From Clostridium paraputrificum (GTDB lineage: Bacteria; Bacillota; Clostridia; Clostridiales; Clostridiaceae), in the NCBI RefSeq assembly GCF_900447045.1, contig NZ_UAWH01000005.1:372001-436000 (forward strand): 64,000 nt of DNA, written 5' to 3'. The notes beneath the pieces are model-generated. The model was not told the origin of the DNA and made no database searches. It was given only the letters and a program-made list of their open reading frames with translations. Below, piece by piece: positions 15,604-25,321 of the stretch (its first letter is position 1; each line of letters starts with the position of its first letter). Both the position numbers and the translations under genes were made by a program.

Positions 15604-17808
15604 ATGAATAAAGTAGAATTACAAAAAATATTTGATGATTTAACATTAAAAGAAAAAATATATCAATTAGTTCAATTATCAGGAGAATTTTTCAAGTCAG
15701 ACACTTTAGCAGTAGGGCCAAAACAAAAGTTAGGTATAGATCAAGAAGTAGTAGATAATGTGGGATCAATATTTAATGTATTTGGAGCAGAGCAATTAAT
15801 AAAGATACAAAAAGAATATTTAGAAAAGAGCAGACATAAAATTCCACTATTATTTATGGCTGATATTATAAATGGCTATAAGACAACTTATCCAATACCA
15901 CTTGCTTTAGGATGTACATGGAATCCCGAATTAGTAAAAGAAGGTATGAGTAATACAGCAGAAGAAGCAGCAGTTACAGGAATTCACATAACATTTTCAC
16001 CTATGGTTGACTTGGTTAGAGATGCTAGATGGGGAAGAGTAATGGAGTCTACAGGTGAAGATAATTATTTAAACTGTGAATTTGCAAAAGCATTTGTTGA
16101 AGGATATCAAGGGGATTTAAATCCAGATAAAAATATAGCATCTTGCGTAAAACATTTTGCAGCTTATGGAGCACCAGAAGGTGGTAGGGAATACAATACC
16201 GTTGATATGTCTGAAAGAAGATTAAGAGAAGATTATCTGCCAGCTTATAAAGCAGCTGTTGATAGCGGATGTGAGCTTGTTATGACATCATTTAACACAG
16301 TTGATGGTATACCAGCATCAGGCAATAAGTGGCTTATGAGAGATGTGTTAAGAGAAGAATGGGGCTTTAATGGAGTAATAATTTCAGACTATGCTGCAAT
16401 TCAAGAACTTATAGCTCACGGAGTTGCAGAAGATGATAGAGAAGCAGCAAAGCTTGGAATAGAAGCTGGTGTTGATATAGATATGAAGACACCTGTTTAT
16501 TCAAATCAGCTTGAAGGTTTAGTTAAAGATGGGGTTATTAGCGAAGAATTTATTGATGAAGCAGTATGGCGTATTTTAAATCTTAAAAATAAGCTAGGTT
16601 TATTTGAAAATCCATATAGAGGAGCAAATATTGATAAAGAAAAAGAAGTAATCTTATCACCAGAAAAACGTAAGCTTGCTAGAAAGATTTCAGGAGAATC
16701 AATAGTATTACTTGAGAATAATGGTGTATTACCACTTTCAAAGGATAAAAAGGTTGCTGTTATAGGGCCATATGGTGAAAGTAGAGTGTTGTCTGGTTCA
16801 TGGGCTATTAACAGTAATCCAAAGGATGTTATTACTCTTATGGATGCAGTAAAGGAAAAGGTATCAGAAGAGAATTTCACTTATGCAAAAGGATGTGAAA
16901 TGATTGAAGATAAGTCTATATTAGGTGGATTTGGTAGAGCTGTAGAAGAAGAAAAAATAGAAGTTGATCCACAAAAAGATATGGATGAAGCAATTGAAGC
17001 TGCTAAGAAATCTGATATTGTTATTATGGCTTTAGGTGAACATCCTCTTCAAAGTGGAGAAGGCGGAAGTAGAACAGAATTATCTCTAGAAAAGATACAG
17101 CTAGATTTATTAGAAAAAGTAAAAGAGTTAGGAAAGCCAGTGGTCTTAGTTGTATTTAATGGAAGACCACTTGTGTTAACTGATGTAGTAGGGAAAGTTG
17201 ATGCAATTGTAGAAGCATGGTTTCCAGGAACAGAAGGGGGAAATGCAGTTGCAGATGTTATATTTGGAGATGTGAATCCATCAGGAAAATTAACTATGAG
17301 CTTCCCAAGGAGAGTAGGGCAAGCACCTCTTTACTATAATGAATTTAATACAGGGAGACCAGTAAAAACTTCTATTCACAATTCAAGATTTACTTCTAGA
17401 TATATAGATGTAGAAAACAGTCCATTATATCCATTTGGATATGGATTATCTTACACTAAATATGAGTATGGGGATATTAACTTAAATTCAGATAAACTAA
17501 CTAATGATAGTGAAATAATAGCTACTATAAAGGTAAAAAATGTAGGTAGCGTGGCAGGATTAGAAACAGTTCAATTATATATTCAAGATATAAAGGGTAG
17601 CGTAGTAAGACCAGTTAAGGAACTTAAAGGATTTATGAAGGTTGAGCTACAACCAGGTGAAGAGAAAGAGTTTAAATTCACAATAAATGAAGAAATGCTA
17701 AGATTCTATACTGCTAGTATGGAATTTAAATCAGAACCAGGAAAGTTCAAACTATATATAGGATGTAATTCATCAGAAGTTAAAGAAACTAACTTTGAAC
17801 TACTTTAA
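15604..17808 (+). CDS. Glycoside hydrolase family 3 beta-glucosidase
   Basis: A 734-residue protein without signal peptide, so cytoplasmic. The GH3 N-terminal barrel has SPMVDLVRDARWGRVMESTG and KHFAAYG; the nucleophile Asp is in GVIISDYAA near residue 262. The C-terminal alpha/beta sandwich carries the acid/base region (GEHPLQSGEGGSR) and a fibronectin-III-like tail starts near 640 (YPFGYGLSYTKYEY). The family cleaves unphosphorylated beta-glucosides. That is odd in a PTS operon, where imported sugar is phosphorylated, so it may act on phosphorylated or secondarily imported substrates. GGCGGTG precedes the ATG. Confidence 0.93.
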   Translation: MNKVELQKIFDDLTLKEKIYQLVQLSGEFFKSDTLAVGPKQKLGIDQEVVDNVGSIFNVFGAEQLIKIQKEYLEKSRHKIPLLFMADIINGYKTTYPIPLALGCTWNPELVKEGMSNTAEEAAVTGIHITFSPMVDLVRDARWGRVMESTGEDNYLNCEFAKAFVEGYQGDLNPDKNIASCVKHFAAYGAPEGGREYNTVDMSERRLREDYLPAYKAAVDSGCELVMTSFNTVDGIPASGNKWLMRDVLREEWGFNGVIISDYAAIQELIAHGVAEDDREAAKLGIEAGVDIDMKTPVYSNQLEGLVKDGVISEEFIDEAVWRILNLKNKLGLFENPYRGANIDKEKEVILSPEKRKLARKISGESIVLLENNGVLPLSKDKKVAVIGPYGESRVLSGSWAINSNPKDVITLMDAVKEKVSEENFTYAKGCEMIEDKSILGGFGRAVEEEKIEVDPQKDMDEAIEAAKKSDIVIMALGEHPLQSGEGGSRTELSLEKIQLDLLEKVKELGKPVVLVVFNGRPLVLTDVVGKVDAIVEAWFPGTEGGNAVADVIFGDVNPSGKLTMSFPRRVGQAPLYYNEFNTGRPVKTSIHNSRFTSRYIDVENSPLYPFGYGLSYTKYEYGDINLNSDKLTNDSEIIATIKVKNVGSVAGLETVQLYIQDIKGSVVRPVKELKGFMKVELQPGEEKEFKFTINEEMLRFYTASMEFKSEPGKFKLYIGCNSSEVKETNFELL

Positions 17809-17812
17809 TTAA

Positions 17813-19249
<1,437 letters not shown>

Positions 19250-19256
19250 TATAGAA

Positions 19257-19297
19257 AGTAGTTCATAAGTTCTTAAGCTTATGAGCTACTTTTTTAT
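19257..19297 (+). terminator. Terminator of the PTS operon
   Basis: AGTAGTTCATAAG pairs with CTTATGAGCTACT, followed by TTTTTTATT. It ends the sigma-54 operon eight bases after the last stop. Confidence 0.88.
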
Positions 19298-19371
19298 TAG
19301 ATATGTTCTTATATTTATGTTAGCAATGCTAAAAAGTTTGGGAGTTAATTTATATTTAATTTTCGAGTTAT

Positions 19372-19406
19372 ATTACATAATAAATGTAATGAGAATGATG
19401 TAATAT
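19372..19406 (+). promoter_or_regulatory. Inverted repeat upstream of agrB, candidate regulator site
   Basis: ATTACAT-aataa-ATGTAAT (19372-19390) is followed by a third half-site, GATGTAAT, at 19397. It lies about 70-100 bases upstream of the agrB -35 box, a usual place for an activator. The binding protein is unknown. Confidence 0.5.
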
Positions 19407-19475
19407 GGGTATAGGAAATGGAAAAGTTATTAATATATAAACACTAAAAAAAGTCGGGGAAATATTTCTAATATA

Positions 19476-19504
19476 TTGTTAAAAATGAACAAAAATAGTA
19501 TAAT
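19476..19504 (+). promoter_or_regulatory. Sigma-A promoter of agrBD
   Basis: TTGTTA (19476-19481), a 17-base spacer and TATAAT (19499-19504). Transcription would start near 19511, about 27 bases before the agrB ATG. Confidence 0.8.
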
Positions 19505-19537
19505 AATGTATAATGAAAATTGTTGCAAGGTGTACAT

Positions 19538-20092
19538 ATGATTGAAAAGATAACTAAAAGTATAATATGTTATATATCAAAGGATAATAGTTTTATTACA
19601 GATCAATTGGAAGAAATAGAATATAACTTAAAAGTTTTTTTATATGAAATAACTAAGATTGTTTTTGAAATTATATTATTTTATATTATTGGATATGGTA
19701 AGGAAGCTATTACTATAATTTTTGTTATGGTAATTACAAAACCATTTATAGGAGGATATCATGAAGATTCTCAGATTAAGTGTTTTATTGCAACACTTAT
19801 AATAGAATTGTTAATAATAATTTTGGCTATAAATAATGAGTTGGATTTGACTAGTAAGTTAGTTTTAGGTGGAATAAATATATTTTGTGTTTATCATAGA
19901 GCGCCTGTTATTAATGATAAGATGCCCATGAAGAAGAAAGAGAATATAAGAAGAAATAGAAGGATTGGAGTTTTTAATGTATTAATTTTAACTCTTTTAA
20001 CACTTATATTTTTTAGTGCAAGGGTATCTTCAATAATAATGTGGACAATTACTATACAAATAATGTTAATGTTTAATAAAAGAATAAATTAA
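19538..20092 (+). CDS. agrB: AgrB-like membrane peptidase for signal peptide maturation
   Basis: A 184-residue protein from the ATG at 19538; an upstream in-frame TTG is less likely. It has four to six hydrophobic segments. The AgrB catalytic pair is present: GGYHEDSQIKC, H75 and C82, seven residues apart as in staphylococcal AgrB. AgrB cleaves the C-terminal tail of AgrD and forms the (thio)lactone ring through the Cys. A small agrD-like gene follows 22 bases later, which supports the call. Confidence 0.92.
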   Translation: MIEKITKSIICYISKDNSFITDQLEEIEYNLKVFLYEITKIVFEIILFYIIGYGKEAITIIFVMVITKPFIGGYHEDSQIKCFIATLIIELLIIILAINNELDLTSKLVLGGINIFCVYHRAPVINDKMPMKKKENIRRNRRIGVFNVLILTLLTLIFFSARVSSIIMWTITIQIMLMFNKRIN

Positions 20093-20114
20093 TATTTAGA
20101 AAGGAGGTGTTATT

Positions 20115-20240
20115 ATGAAATTAAGAAAGAGCTTAGGGTGTCTAATTTTATTTCTATCAGCTGTGTTTACAATAAATACAGCATCTATGTTTGGTATAGC
20201 TGCAGAAGAAATGCCAGAATCTATGAGAAATAAGAGATAG
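20115..20240 (+). CDS. agrD: AgrD-like cyclic autoinducer precursor, no core cysteine
   Basis: A 41-residue peptide directly after agrB, with a strong AAGGAGGTG site. The layout is that of AgrD: a basic then hydrophobic N-terminal leader (residues 1-20), a short core and a charged C-terminal tail (AEEMPESMRNKR). At the position expected for the ring-forming Cys, five residues before the tail, there is Ser24 (core SMFGI, residues 24-28). The only Cys (residue 9) is inside the leader helix. The product may thus be a lactone rather than a thiolactone. Core borders are inferred. Confidence 0.82.
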   Translation: MKLRKSLGCLILFLSAVFTINTASMFGIAAEEMPESMRNKR

Positions 20241-20261
20241 AAGGTTTAGGAGAGATTAATT

Positions 20262-21521
20262 TTGACTTTAATTATAGCTGATGTAATAAATAGTGTTTTT
20301 CAAGCAATGGTATTTGTAATAGTGCCAAATTCTTGTGTTGAAAATAATCATAAAAATAAAAAGAATAAACTTATTTTAGCTGTAGTTTTAGTTTCCTTAG
20401 GGTTGCAAATAGTAATGGAATGTATAGGAAACTCAAGTGTAAGTATTATTATGACCCATTTAGCACCGTTTTTTATAGTATGGATGTTCTATAGAGAAGA
20501 TGGAGTTAGCGTAGCAATATCTTATAATATTTTATATTTAATATGCGGATTAATGGCTTTATTTAGTAGTTTTTTCTGTGAGATTATTAAATCCCAATTT
20601 CCAATAGAATATATAGAGATAAGTGCTTTATTATGTGTATATAGTATAAATTGCATATTTATTTTGTTAATTTTAATAAATAAGAATATATTTTATAAGA
20701 TATATAGAACAATAAAAACAAGAAATATATCTATTGTATTTCTTATTTTGTTAACGTTTTTTTTAGATCTACTTCTAATTTTTACTAAAGTTATAAATTC
20801 TAGCAAAGAAGTTATATATACAAGTTGTGTATTAATAATAATAGTATTAGTTTTTATAGGAGCAACATTATATTTTGCAGTAATAGAAAGAAGAGCAAGA
20901 GAAATCGAGAAATTAAATAATGCTTTAGAAGGAAGAATAGAAGAGTTAAGAAAAGTAAAGCATGACTATGGGGCACAAATTTCATATCTTTATGGATTGC
21001 ATTTAATGAAGCGTTACGAAAGAGCAGGAGAGCTATTAAAAGATATAATTAATGGACATAATAGTATAAATGATGCAATAGAAATATCAAATAATTCAGA
21101 TTCAGTAATATCTATTATTACTAAGGGAATTAAGCACAATGGCATAAATATAATATTAGATGAGCAGGCAGATTTGAATAACATAGATATAACAGAACTT
21201 GAACTACAAAGAGTGTTATCAAATATTATTAGCAATGCGGTTACTGCAATGGATGGACAAGGTACGTTGGCTATTAGAACATATGAAAATTTTAATGATA
21301 TAATAATATGTGTTAGAAATAATGGCCCTATGATTGGAAATATAATTATAGATAAAATATTTGAATCTGGCTTTTCTACTAAAAAGAATATTAATAAAGA
21401 ACATGGATTTGGATTAGCTATAGTTAAAGAAACAGTAGAAAAATGTAATGGAAAAATATCAGTAACTAGTGATATTGAAAAAACAGAATTTATTATAATA
21501 TTACCAAGAAAAAAGGTGTAA
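20262..21521 (+). CDS. AgrC-like GHKL sensor histidine kinase (copy 1)
   Basis: A 419-residue protein starting at TTG with a TTAGGAGAG site, 21 bases after agrD. The N-terminal 210 residues contain six or seven membrane segments, as in AgrC peptide receptors. A coiled linker leads to the phospho-His motif KHDYGAQISYLYGLH (near residue 225) and a GHKL ATPase domain: N box NIISNAVTAM, then GFGLAIVKETVEKC. It probably reads the AgrD-derived peptide. No LytTR-type response regulator is next to it, which is unusual for an agr locus. Confidence 0.9.
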   Translation: MTLIIADVINSVFQAMVFVIVPNSCVENNHKNKKNKLILAVVLVSLGLQIVMECIGNSSVSIIMTHLAPFFIVWMFYREDGVSVAISYNILYLICGLMALFSSFFCEIIKSQFPIEYIEISALLCVYSINCIFILLILINKNIFYKIYRTIKTRNISIVFLILLTFFLDLLLIFTKVINSSKEVIYTSCVLIIIVLVFIGATLYFAVIERRAREIEKLNNALEGRIEELRKVKHDYGAQISYLYGLHLMKRYERAGELLKDIINGHNSINDAIEISNNSDSVISIITKGIKHNGINIILDEQADLNNIDITELELQRVLSNIISNAVTAMDGQGTLAIRTYENFNDIIICVRNNGPMIGNIIIDKIFESGFSTKKNINKEHGFGLAIVKETVEKCNGKISVTSDIEKTEFIIILPRKKV

Positions 21522-21528
21522 CTTAGAA

Positions 21529-21557
21529 AAGAGAATCTAATGCAGGATTCTCTTTTT
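21529..21557 (+). terminator. Terminator after the first AgrC-like kinase
   Basis: AAGAGAATC pairs with GATTCTCTT around an 8-nt loop, followed by a T-run. It separates the two kinase genes into different transcripts. Confidence 0.85.
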
Positions 21558-21674
21558 TGTTTATGAATAAAGTTGTGTTAATTTTACAATATTAAAAAAG
21601 TTTATTAAGTATATGTGAATTTTAAAAAATGATATAGAAAACAAAATATTTATGTCGGAAAAGATATGTTTTTG

Positions 21675-21703
21675 TTGACATAAGCTGCTATAAATGGTAT
21701 TAA
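21675..21703 (+). promoter_or_regulatory. Sigma-A promoter of the second AgrC-like kinase
   Basis: TTGACA (21675-21680), 17-base spacer, TATTAA (21698-21703). Start site about 35 bases before the TTG start. It shows that the second kinase is expressed independently of agrBD. Confidence 0.78.
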
Positions 21704-21742
21704 TGAAGTGCAAACGATATAACAAGTTTAGGGGGATAGATT

Positions 21743-23005
21743 TTGATTTTAAATATAACGGACATAATAAACAGCATTCTTCAAGCAGTTGTATTTGTAA
21801 TATTGCCTAATTATTGCGTAAAGGATAGATATAAAAGTAAAAAGGGTAGAAGTATATTAGCTGTTAGTTCAGTATGGCTAGGATTACAAATAGTAATGAA
21901 ATTTATGGGTAACTCAAGCATAAGTATTATAATGAGTCATTTAGTACCTTTTGTTATTGTATTGATGTTTTACAGAAGGGATAAAATTAGTGTAACCATA
22001 TCCTATAGTATTTTGTATTTAGTAGGTGGATTATCAGCCTTAATTAGTAGTAAGCTTTATTGGGCATATATTCAGCCTATGTTGCCTAAAGAGTATATAG
22101 AACTAGGAGTAGTGGTGTTTATATACGGTATAAATTATATACTTTTTTTATTAATTCTTATGAACAAGAAAATATTCTATAAATTATATAGAACAATTAA
22201 AAGTAGAAATATATCAATTATATTTTTAGTTTTATTGACAGTATTTTTAGATTTACTTCTATCTTTTGATAAGATAGTTAATTGGAGTGATGACCCTATA
22301 TATAGAGGTTATGTATTTGCAATAATAGTATTAACTTTTGCAGGTGCAACATTGTATTTTGCTTCAATAGAAAAAAGGTCAAGGGAGATAAAAAAGTTAA
22401 ATGATTCATTAGAAGAAAGAATAAAAGAACTAAATAAGATAAAACATGATTATGGAGCACAAATTTCATATTTATATGGATTACATTTAATGAAGCGTTA
22501 TGAAAGAGCAGGAGAGTTATTAAAGGATATAATTAATGGACATAATAGTATAGATACAGCAATAGAAGTATCAAATAATTCAGATTCAGTAATAGCCATA
22601 ATTACTAAAGGAATTAGACAAACAGGTATTAAGGTTATATTAGATGAAAATGCAGATTTAAATGATATTGAAATGGCAGAGTTTGAATTACAAAAAGTTC
22701 TTTCTAATATTATTAGTAATGCTGTAACAGCAATGAATGGACAAGGTATATTAGCTATTAGAACATTTGAAAAATTTAATGATATAGTTATATGTATTCA
22801 AAATAATGGACCTATGATAGAAGATGAAGTAATAGATAAAATTTTTCAATCAGGATTTTCTACTAAGGATAATTCTAATAAAGAGCATGGGTTTGGGTTA
22901 GCCATAGTTAAAGAAACTATAGAGAAATGCAAAGGTAAAATATCAGTAACTAGTGATATTGAAAAAACAGAGTTTATTATAACTATACCAAGAAAAGATA
23001 AATAA
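21743..23005 (+). CDS. AgrC-like GHKL sensor histidine kinase (copy 2, paralogue)
   Basis: A 420-residue paralogue of the preceding kinase with the same TTG start and architecture. The linker and dimerisation region (KHDYGAQISYLYGLHLMKRY onward) is almost identical in both copies for more than 40 residues, also at DNA level. The membrane sensor half has diverged much more (for example MLPKEYIELGVVVF against FPIEYIEISALLCV). This is what is expected if the two copies listen to different peptides but feed the same partner. It has its own promoter and terminator, and no peptide gene next to it. Confidence 0.9.
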   Translation: MILNITDIINSILQAVVFVILPNYCVKDRYKSKKGRSILAVSSVWLGLQIVMKFMGNSSISIIMSHLVPFVIVLMFYRRDKISVTISYSILYLVGGLSALISSKLYWAYIQPMLPKEYIELGVVVFIYGINYILFLLILMNKKIFYKLYRTIKSRNISIIFLVLLTVFLDLLLSFDKIVNWSDDPIYRGYVFAIIVLTFAGATLYFASIEKRSREIKKLNDSLEERIKELNKIKHDYGAQISYLYGLHLMKRYERAGELLKDIINGHNSIDTAIEVSNNSDSVIAIITKGIRQTGIKVILDENADLNDIEMAEFELQKVLSNIISNAVTAMNGQGILAIRTFEKFNDIVICIQNNGPMIEDEVIDKIFQSGFSTKDNSNKEHGFGLAIVKETIEKCKGKISVTSDIEKTEFIITIPRKDK

Positions 23006-23014
23006 GTTTATTGG

Positions 23015-23039
23015 AAATCGCTTTGCGATTTCTTTTTTT
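23015..23039 (+). terminator. Terminator of the second AgrC-like kinase
   Basis: AAATCGC-ttt-GCGATTT followed by CTTTTTTT, 10 bases after the stop codon. Confidence 0.88.
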
Positions 23040-23092
23040 GTATATAAAAGTATAAAATTTTAATTGCCTACAAATTAAAGGAGTTATTATAA

Positions 23093-23192
23093 TTTCTTTA
23101 CAGTTAGTATGAGAGGGATGGATATTTGTTTCTATGTGACTTGGAGTACAGCGACGGAACAAGCAAAATAAATATCTACCCCACCTTTTTTA
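23093..23192 (+). repeat. Dispersed hairpin element, copy 2
   Basis: The stem is GGGATGGATATTT (23115-23127) against AAATATCTACCCC (23170-23182), with one A-C mismatch and one G-U pair. The interior keeps ATGTGACTTGGAG and GCGACGGAACAAGC. Tail CCTTTTTTATTT. A possible sigma-A promoter lies just before it (TTGCCT at 23064, 18-base spacer, TATAAT at 23088), and the kinase terminator ends upstream, so the element could be its own transcript. Confidence 0.78.
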
Positions 23193-23228
23193 TTTGAGAA
23201 GATATTTAATAAAGTTATATAAAAATAG

Positions 23229-23256
23229 TGTAAGATTTAATTAGGATATTCGTTAT
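23229..23256 (+). promoter_or_regulatory. ECF-type promoter of the first sigma/anti-sigma operon
   Basis: TGTAAG, 16 bases, CGTTAT. It has the TGTAA/CGT form of extracytoplasmic-function promoters and lies 34 bases before the sigma start codon. The second ECF operon has nearly the same pair with the same spacing, which suggests autoregulation. Confidence 0.6.
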
Positions 23257-23289
23257 TAATAGTAGAGGCCTCTTGAAAGGAGTTTTTGT

Positions 23290-23862
23290 ATGAAAATAAA
23301 TGAAGAAAATTATTTAATAGAGCTCTGTAAGAAAAATGAAAAGGCATTAGAGTACATCATAGACAAATACTCTGCTATTGTAAACGGAGTTGTAAGAAAG
23401 GTATTACTTCCTTTAGAAAACAATGGGTTAATAGAGGAATGTATATCAGATATTTTCTTTAGTGTTTGGAATAACATAGGCAAGTTTAGTGGAGAAAATG
23501 AAAAATTTAAAAATTGGATAGCAGGAATTAGTAAGTACAAGGCTATTGATTATTATAGAAAGTATAGTAATGAAAAGTATAAGACAAGTGATATAGACAA
23601 GCATAATTTACAGGATAGTCAGTCTATAGAGGAAGATATAATTATAGGAATTGAAACTAGAAAGGTATTGGATTTAATAAACTTTCTTAAAGAGCCAGAT
23701 AAAAGTATATTTGTTATGAAGTTTCTATTTGGATATAGTTCTAGAAAAATATCAGAAAAGTTAGATATAGGGGAAGGGACTATAAACACTAAGGTGAGTA
23801 GGGCAAGGAAGAGGCTTAGAGCTAAGTATACTACTTTAGAGGAGGTAGAAAATTATGAGTAA
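23290..23862 (+). CDS. ECF (sigma-70 family) RNA polymerase sigma factor
   Basis: A 190-residue protein. Region 2 spans residues 8-90 (ALEYIIDKYSAIVNGVVRKV, then KFSGENEKFKNWIAGISKYK and IDYYRKY for -10 recognition). Region 4 spans about 120-180 (VLDLINFLKEPDKSIFVMKF, then FGYSSRKISEKLDIGEGTIN as the HTH for the -35 box). It redirects polymerase to a small regulon until held by the anti-sigma factor in the next gene, whose start overlaps this stop by 8 bases. AAAGGAG precedes the ATG. Confidence 0.92.
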   Translation: MKINEENYLIELCKKNEKALEYIIDKYSAIVNGVVRKVLLPLENNGLIEECISDIFFSVWNNIGKFSGENEKFKNWIAGISKYKAIDYYRKYSNEKYKTSDIDKHNLQDSQSIEEDIIIGIETRKVLDLINFLKEPDKSIFVMKFLFGYSSRKISEKLDIGEGTINTKVSRARKRLRAKYTTLEEVENYE

Positions 23863-25144
23863 TGATAATGATATATATAAAGTGTTAAATGATATAGAAT
23901 TTGATATAACCTCAGAAATGGAAATACCTATGGATGATATTCAAAAGAAAAGGCTTAAGAAGCAATTAAAGAACAGAGTAAGTAGTACAAGAATGTCAAA
24001 GAGATTAAAGATTGCTTTAGTAGCTAGTTTAGCAGTTGTATTTATGTTGGTTTCACCAATGGGAAGGAATGTAGTAGCTAAGATAAAAGAAGCTTTATTT
24101 TTTAATCCAGGTTTAGGATTAGTTAGTACAAGTGAGGAAGTATACGTATTAAAGGAGCCTATAGTAACTAAAATTGATGGAAAAGAAGTTTTGATAAAGA
24201 GTGTAATTAGCAAAGAGAATGAAGTAACCATAGGGATTTGGATAGAATATGATTTTAATAACTCAAAAATAGAAGAAGAAAAGTATATAAATTCTTTAAA
24301 GGATAAGTTCAGTATAAGACTTCCTAATGGAGAGTTAGTAAAAACAGAGATGTATTCAATAGGAAGTGGTGGCATAAGGAGTTCTTTTAATCAAAGCTAT
24401 AAAACTGAAGGGATGGTTAAAGAGTTTACTTTGGTAAGTGATAATAAAGATGTTATTAGTATTTCATTAGTAGAAGAAGATAAGTTATATAAATATAGTG
24501 ATGTTGGAGGAAATAGTAAAGATAGTGGAATTATGATTGGAGGTAATAAGTATATTTTTGAAGAAAATACTTATATATCTCTATGGAATAAGGAAGATAT
24601 TAATATTCAATCTAATATTTTTTATCCTAAAGATTACTTTTCAATTTCAGACGATAAAGGTAAAGCTTATAATGTAAATTCTTCTAACTACTCAGGACAA
24701 GGAAATGAGTTTGTAATAGGCGGAGAAGTAAAATCAAATTTAAATATTAATATAAATAGAGTAGAGGTAGACTATAACTTAGTAAATATGCCAAAGATAA
24801 AAGTTAAGATTCCTGAAAAAGGAGAAACAATAGAGGTAAATAAAGAGATTTATTTAGAAGATATAGACGAAAAAATTTTATTGAAGTCCATAAAAGGAAC
24901 AGAAGAATCAGTAGAACTATATTTTGATGTACATAAGTTTAAAAAGGAAGATTCACAGATATTCTTATTAAATGCGAATTTCCGCAATCATGGTTGTAGT
25001 GGTTCAGCAGATGGTTCCCCTATAATTATGAATTTTGATTATGAAGACTTAAAACTATCAGAAAGAATAACTGGAAGGTTAGATTTCCAGATTGGTGGAG
25101 TAGATTTATATAAGGATGGAGATTGGAACTTTAAAATAAGATAA
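23855..25144 (+). CDS. Membrane-anchored anti-sigma factor (DUF4179-like)
   Basis: A 429-residue protein. A cytoplasmic segment (residues 1-48, acidic then basic) precedes one membrane span at about 49-68 (LKIALVASLAVVFMLVSPMG), then an extracellular beta-rich region of 360 residues (VYVLKEPIVTKIDGKEVLIK and onward). That is the layout of DUF4179 anti-sigma factors encoded after ECF sigma genes. It would hold the sigma factor at the membrane until a signal reaches the outer domain. The signal is unknown. Family assignment is by architecture and position. Confidence 0.82.
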   Translation: MSNDNDIYKVLNDIEFDITSEMEIPMDDIQKKRLKKQLKNRVSSTRMSKRLKIALVASLAVVFMLVSPMGRNVVAKIKEALFFNPGLGLVSTSEEVYVLKEPIVTKIDGKEVLIKSVISKENEVTIGIWIEYDFNNSKIEEEKYINSLKDKFSIRLPNGELVKTEMYSIGSGGIRSSFNQSYKTEGMVKEFTLVSDNKDVISISLVEEDKLYKYSDVGGNSKDSGIMIGGNKYIFEENTYISLWNKEDINIQSNIFYPKDYFSISDDKGKAYNVNSSNYSGQGNEFVIGGEVKSNLNININRVEVDYNLVNMPKIKVKIPEKGETIEVNKEIYLEDIDEKILLKSIKGTEESVELYFDVHKFKKEDSQIFLLNANFRNHGCSGSADGSPIIMNFDYEDLKLSERITGRLDFQIGGVDLYKDGDWNFKIR

Positions 25145-25154
25145 GGTTAATTAG

Positions 25155-25193
25155 TAGTAGTCTACAAAATAAATAATAGGCTACTATTTTTTT
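25155..25193 (+). terminator. Terminator of the first ECF operon
   Basis: TAGTAGTCT and AGGCTACTA form an imperfect stem over an AT-rich loop, followed by TTTTTTT. Confidence 0.75.
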
Positions 25194-25276
25194 ATAATCT
25201 TTTCTTAATTACCATAGTTATATAGAATATACATATGGAGATTTTGTGGAATAATTTGGAGTTTTTAGAAAAGAGT

Positions 25277-25304
25277 TGTAACATTATATATCTTTATCCG
25301 TTAT
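25277..25304 (+). promoter_or_regulatory. ECF-type promoter of the second sigma operon
   Basis: TGTAAC, 16 bases, CGTTAT, 18 bases before the sigma start. It differs from the first operon's promoter only in the last -35 base, and the 16-base spacing is the same. Confidence 0.65.
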
Positions 25305-25321
25305 ATAAGTGAGGGGTGGTG

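Noticed and set aside
21560-21742. Search for a second agrD between the two AgrC-like kinases
   Set aside because: No open frame with leader, core and acidic tail is present; only a promoter is seen.
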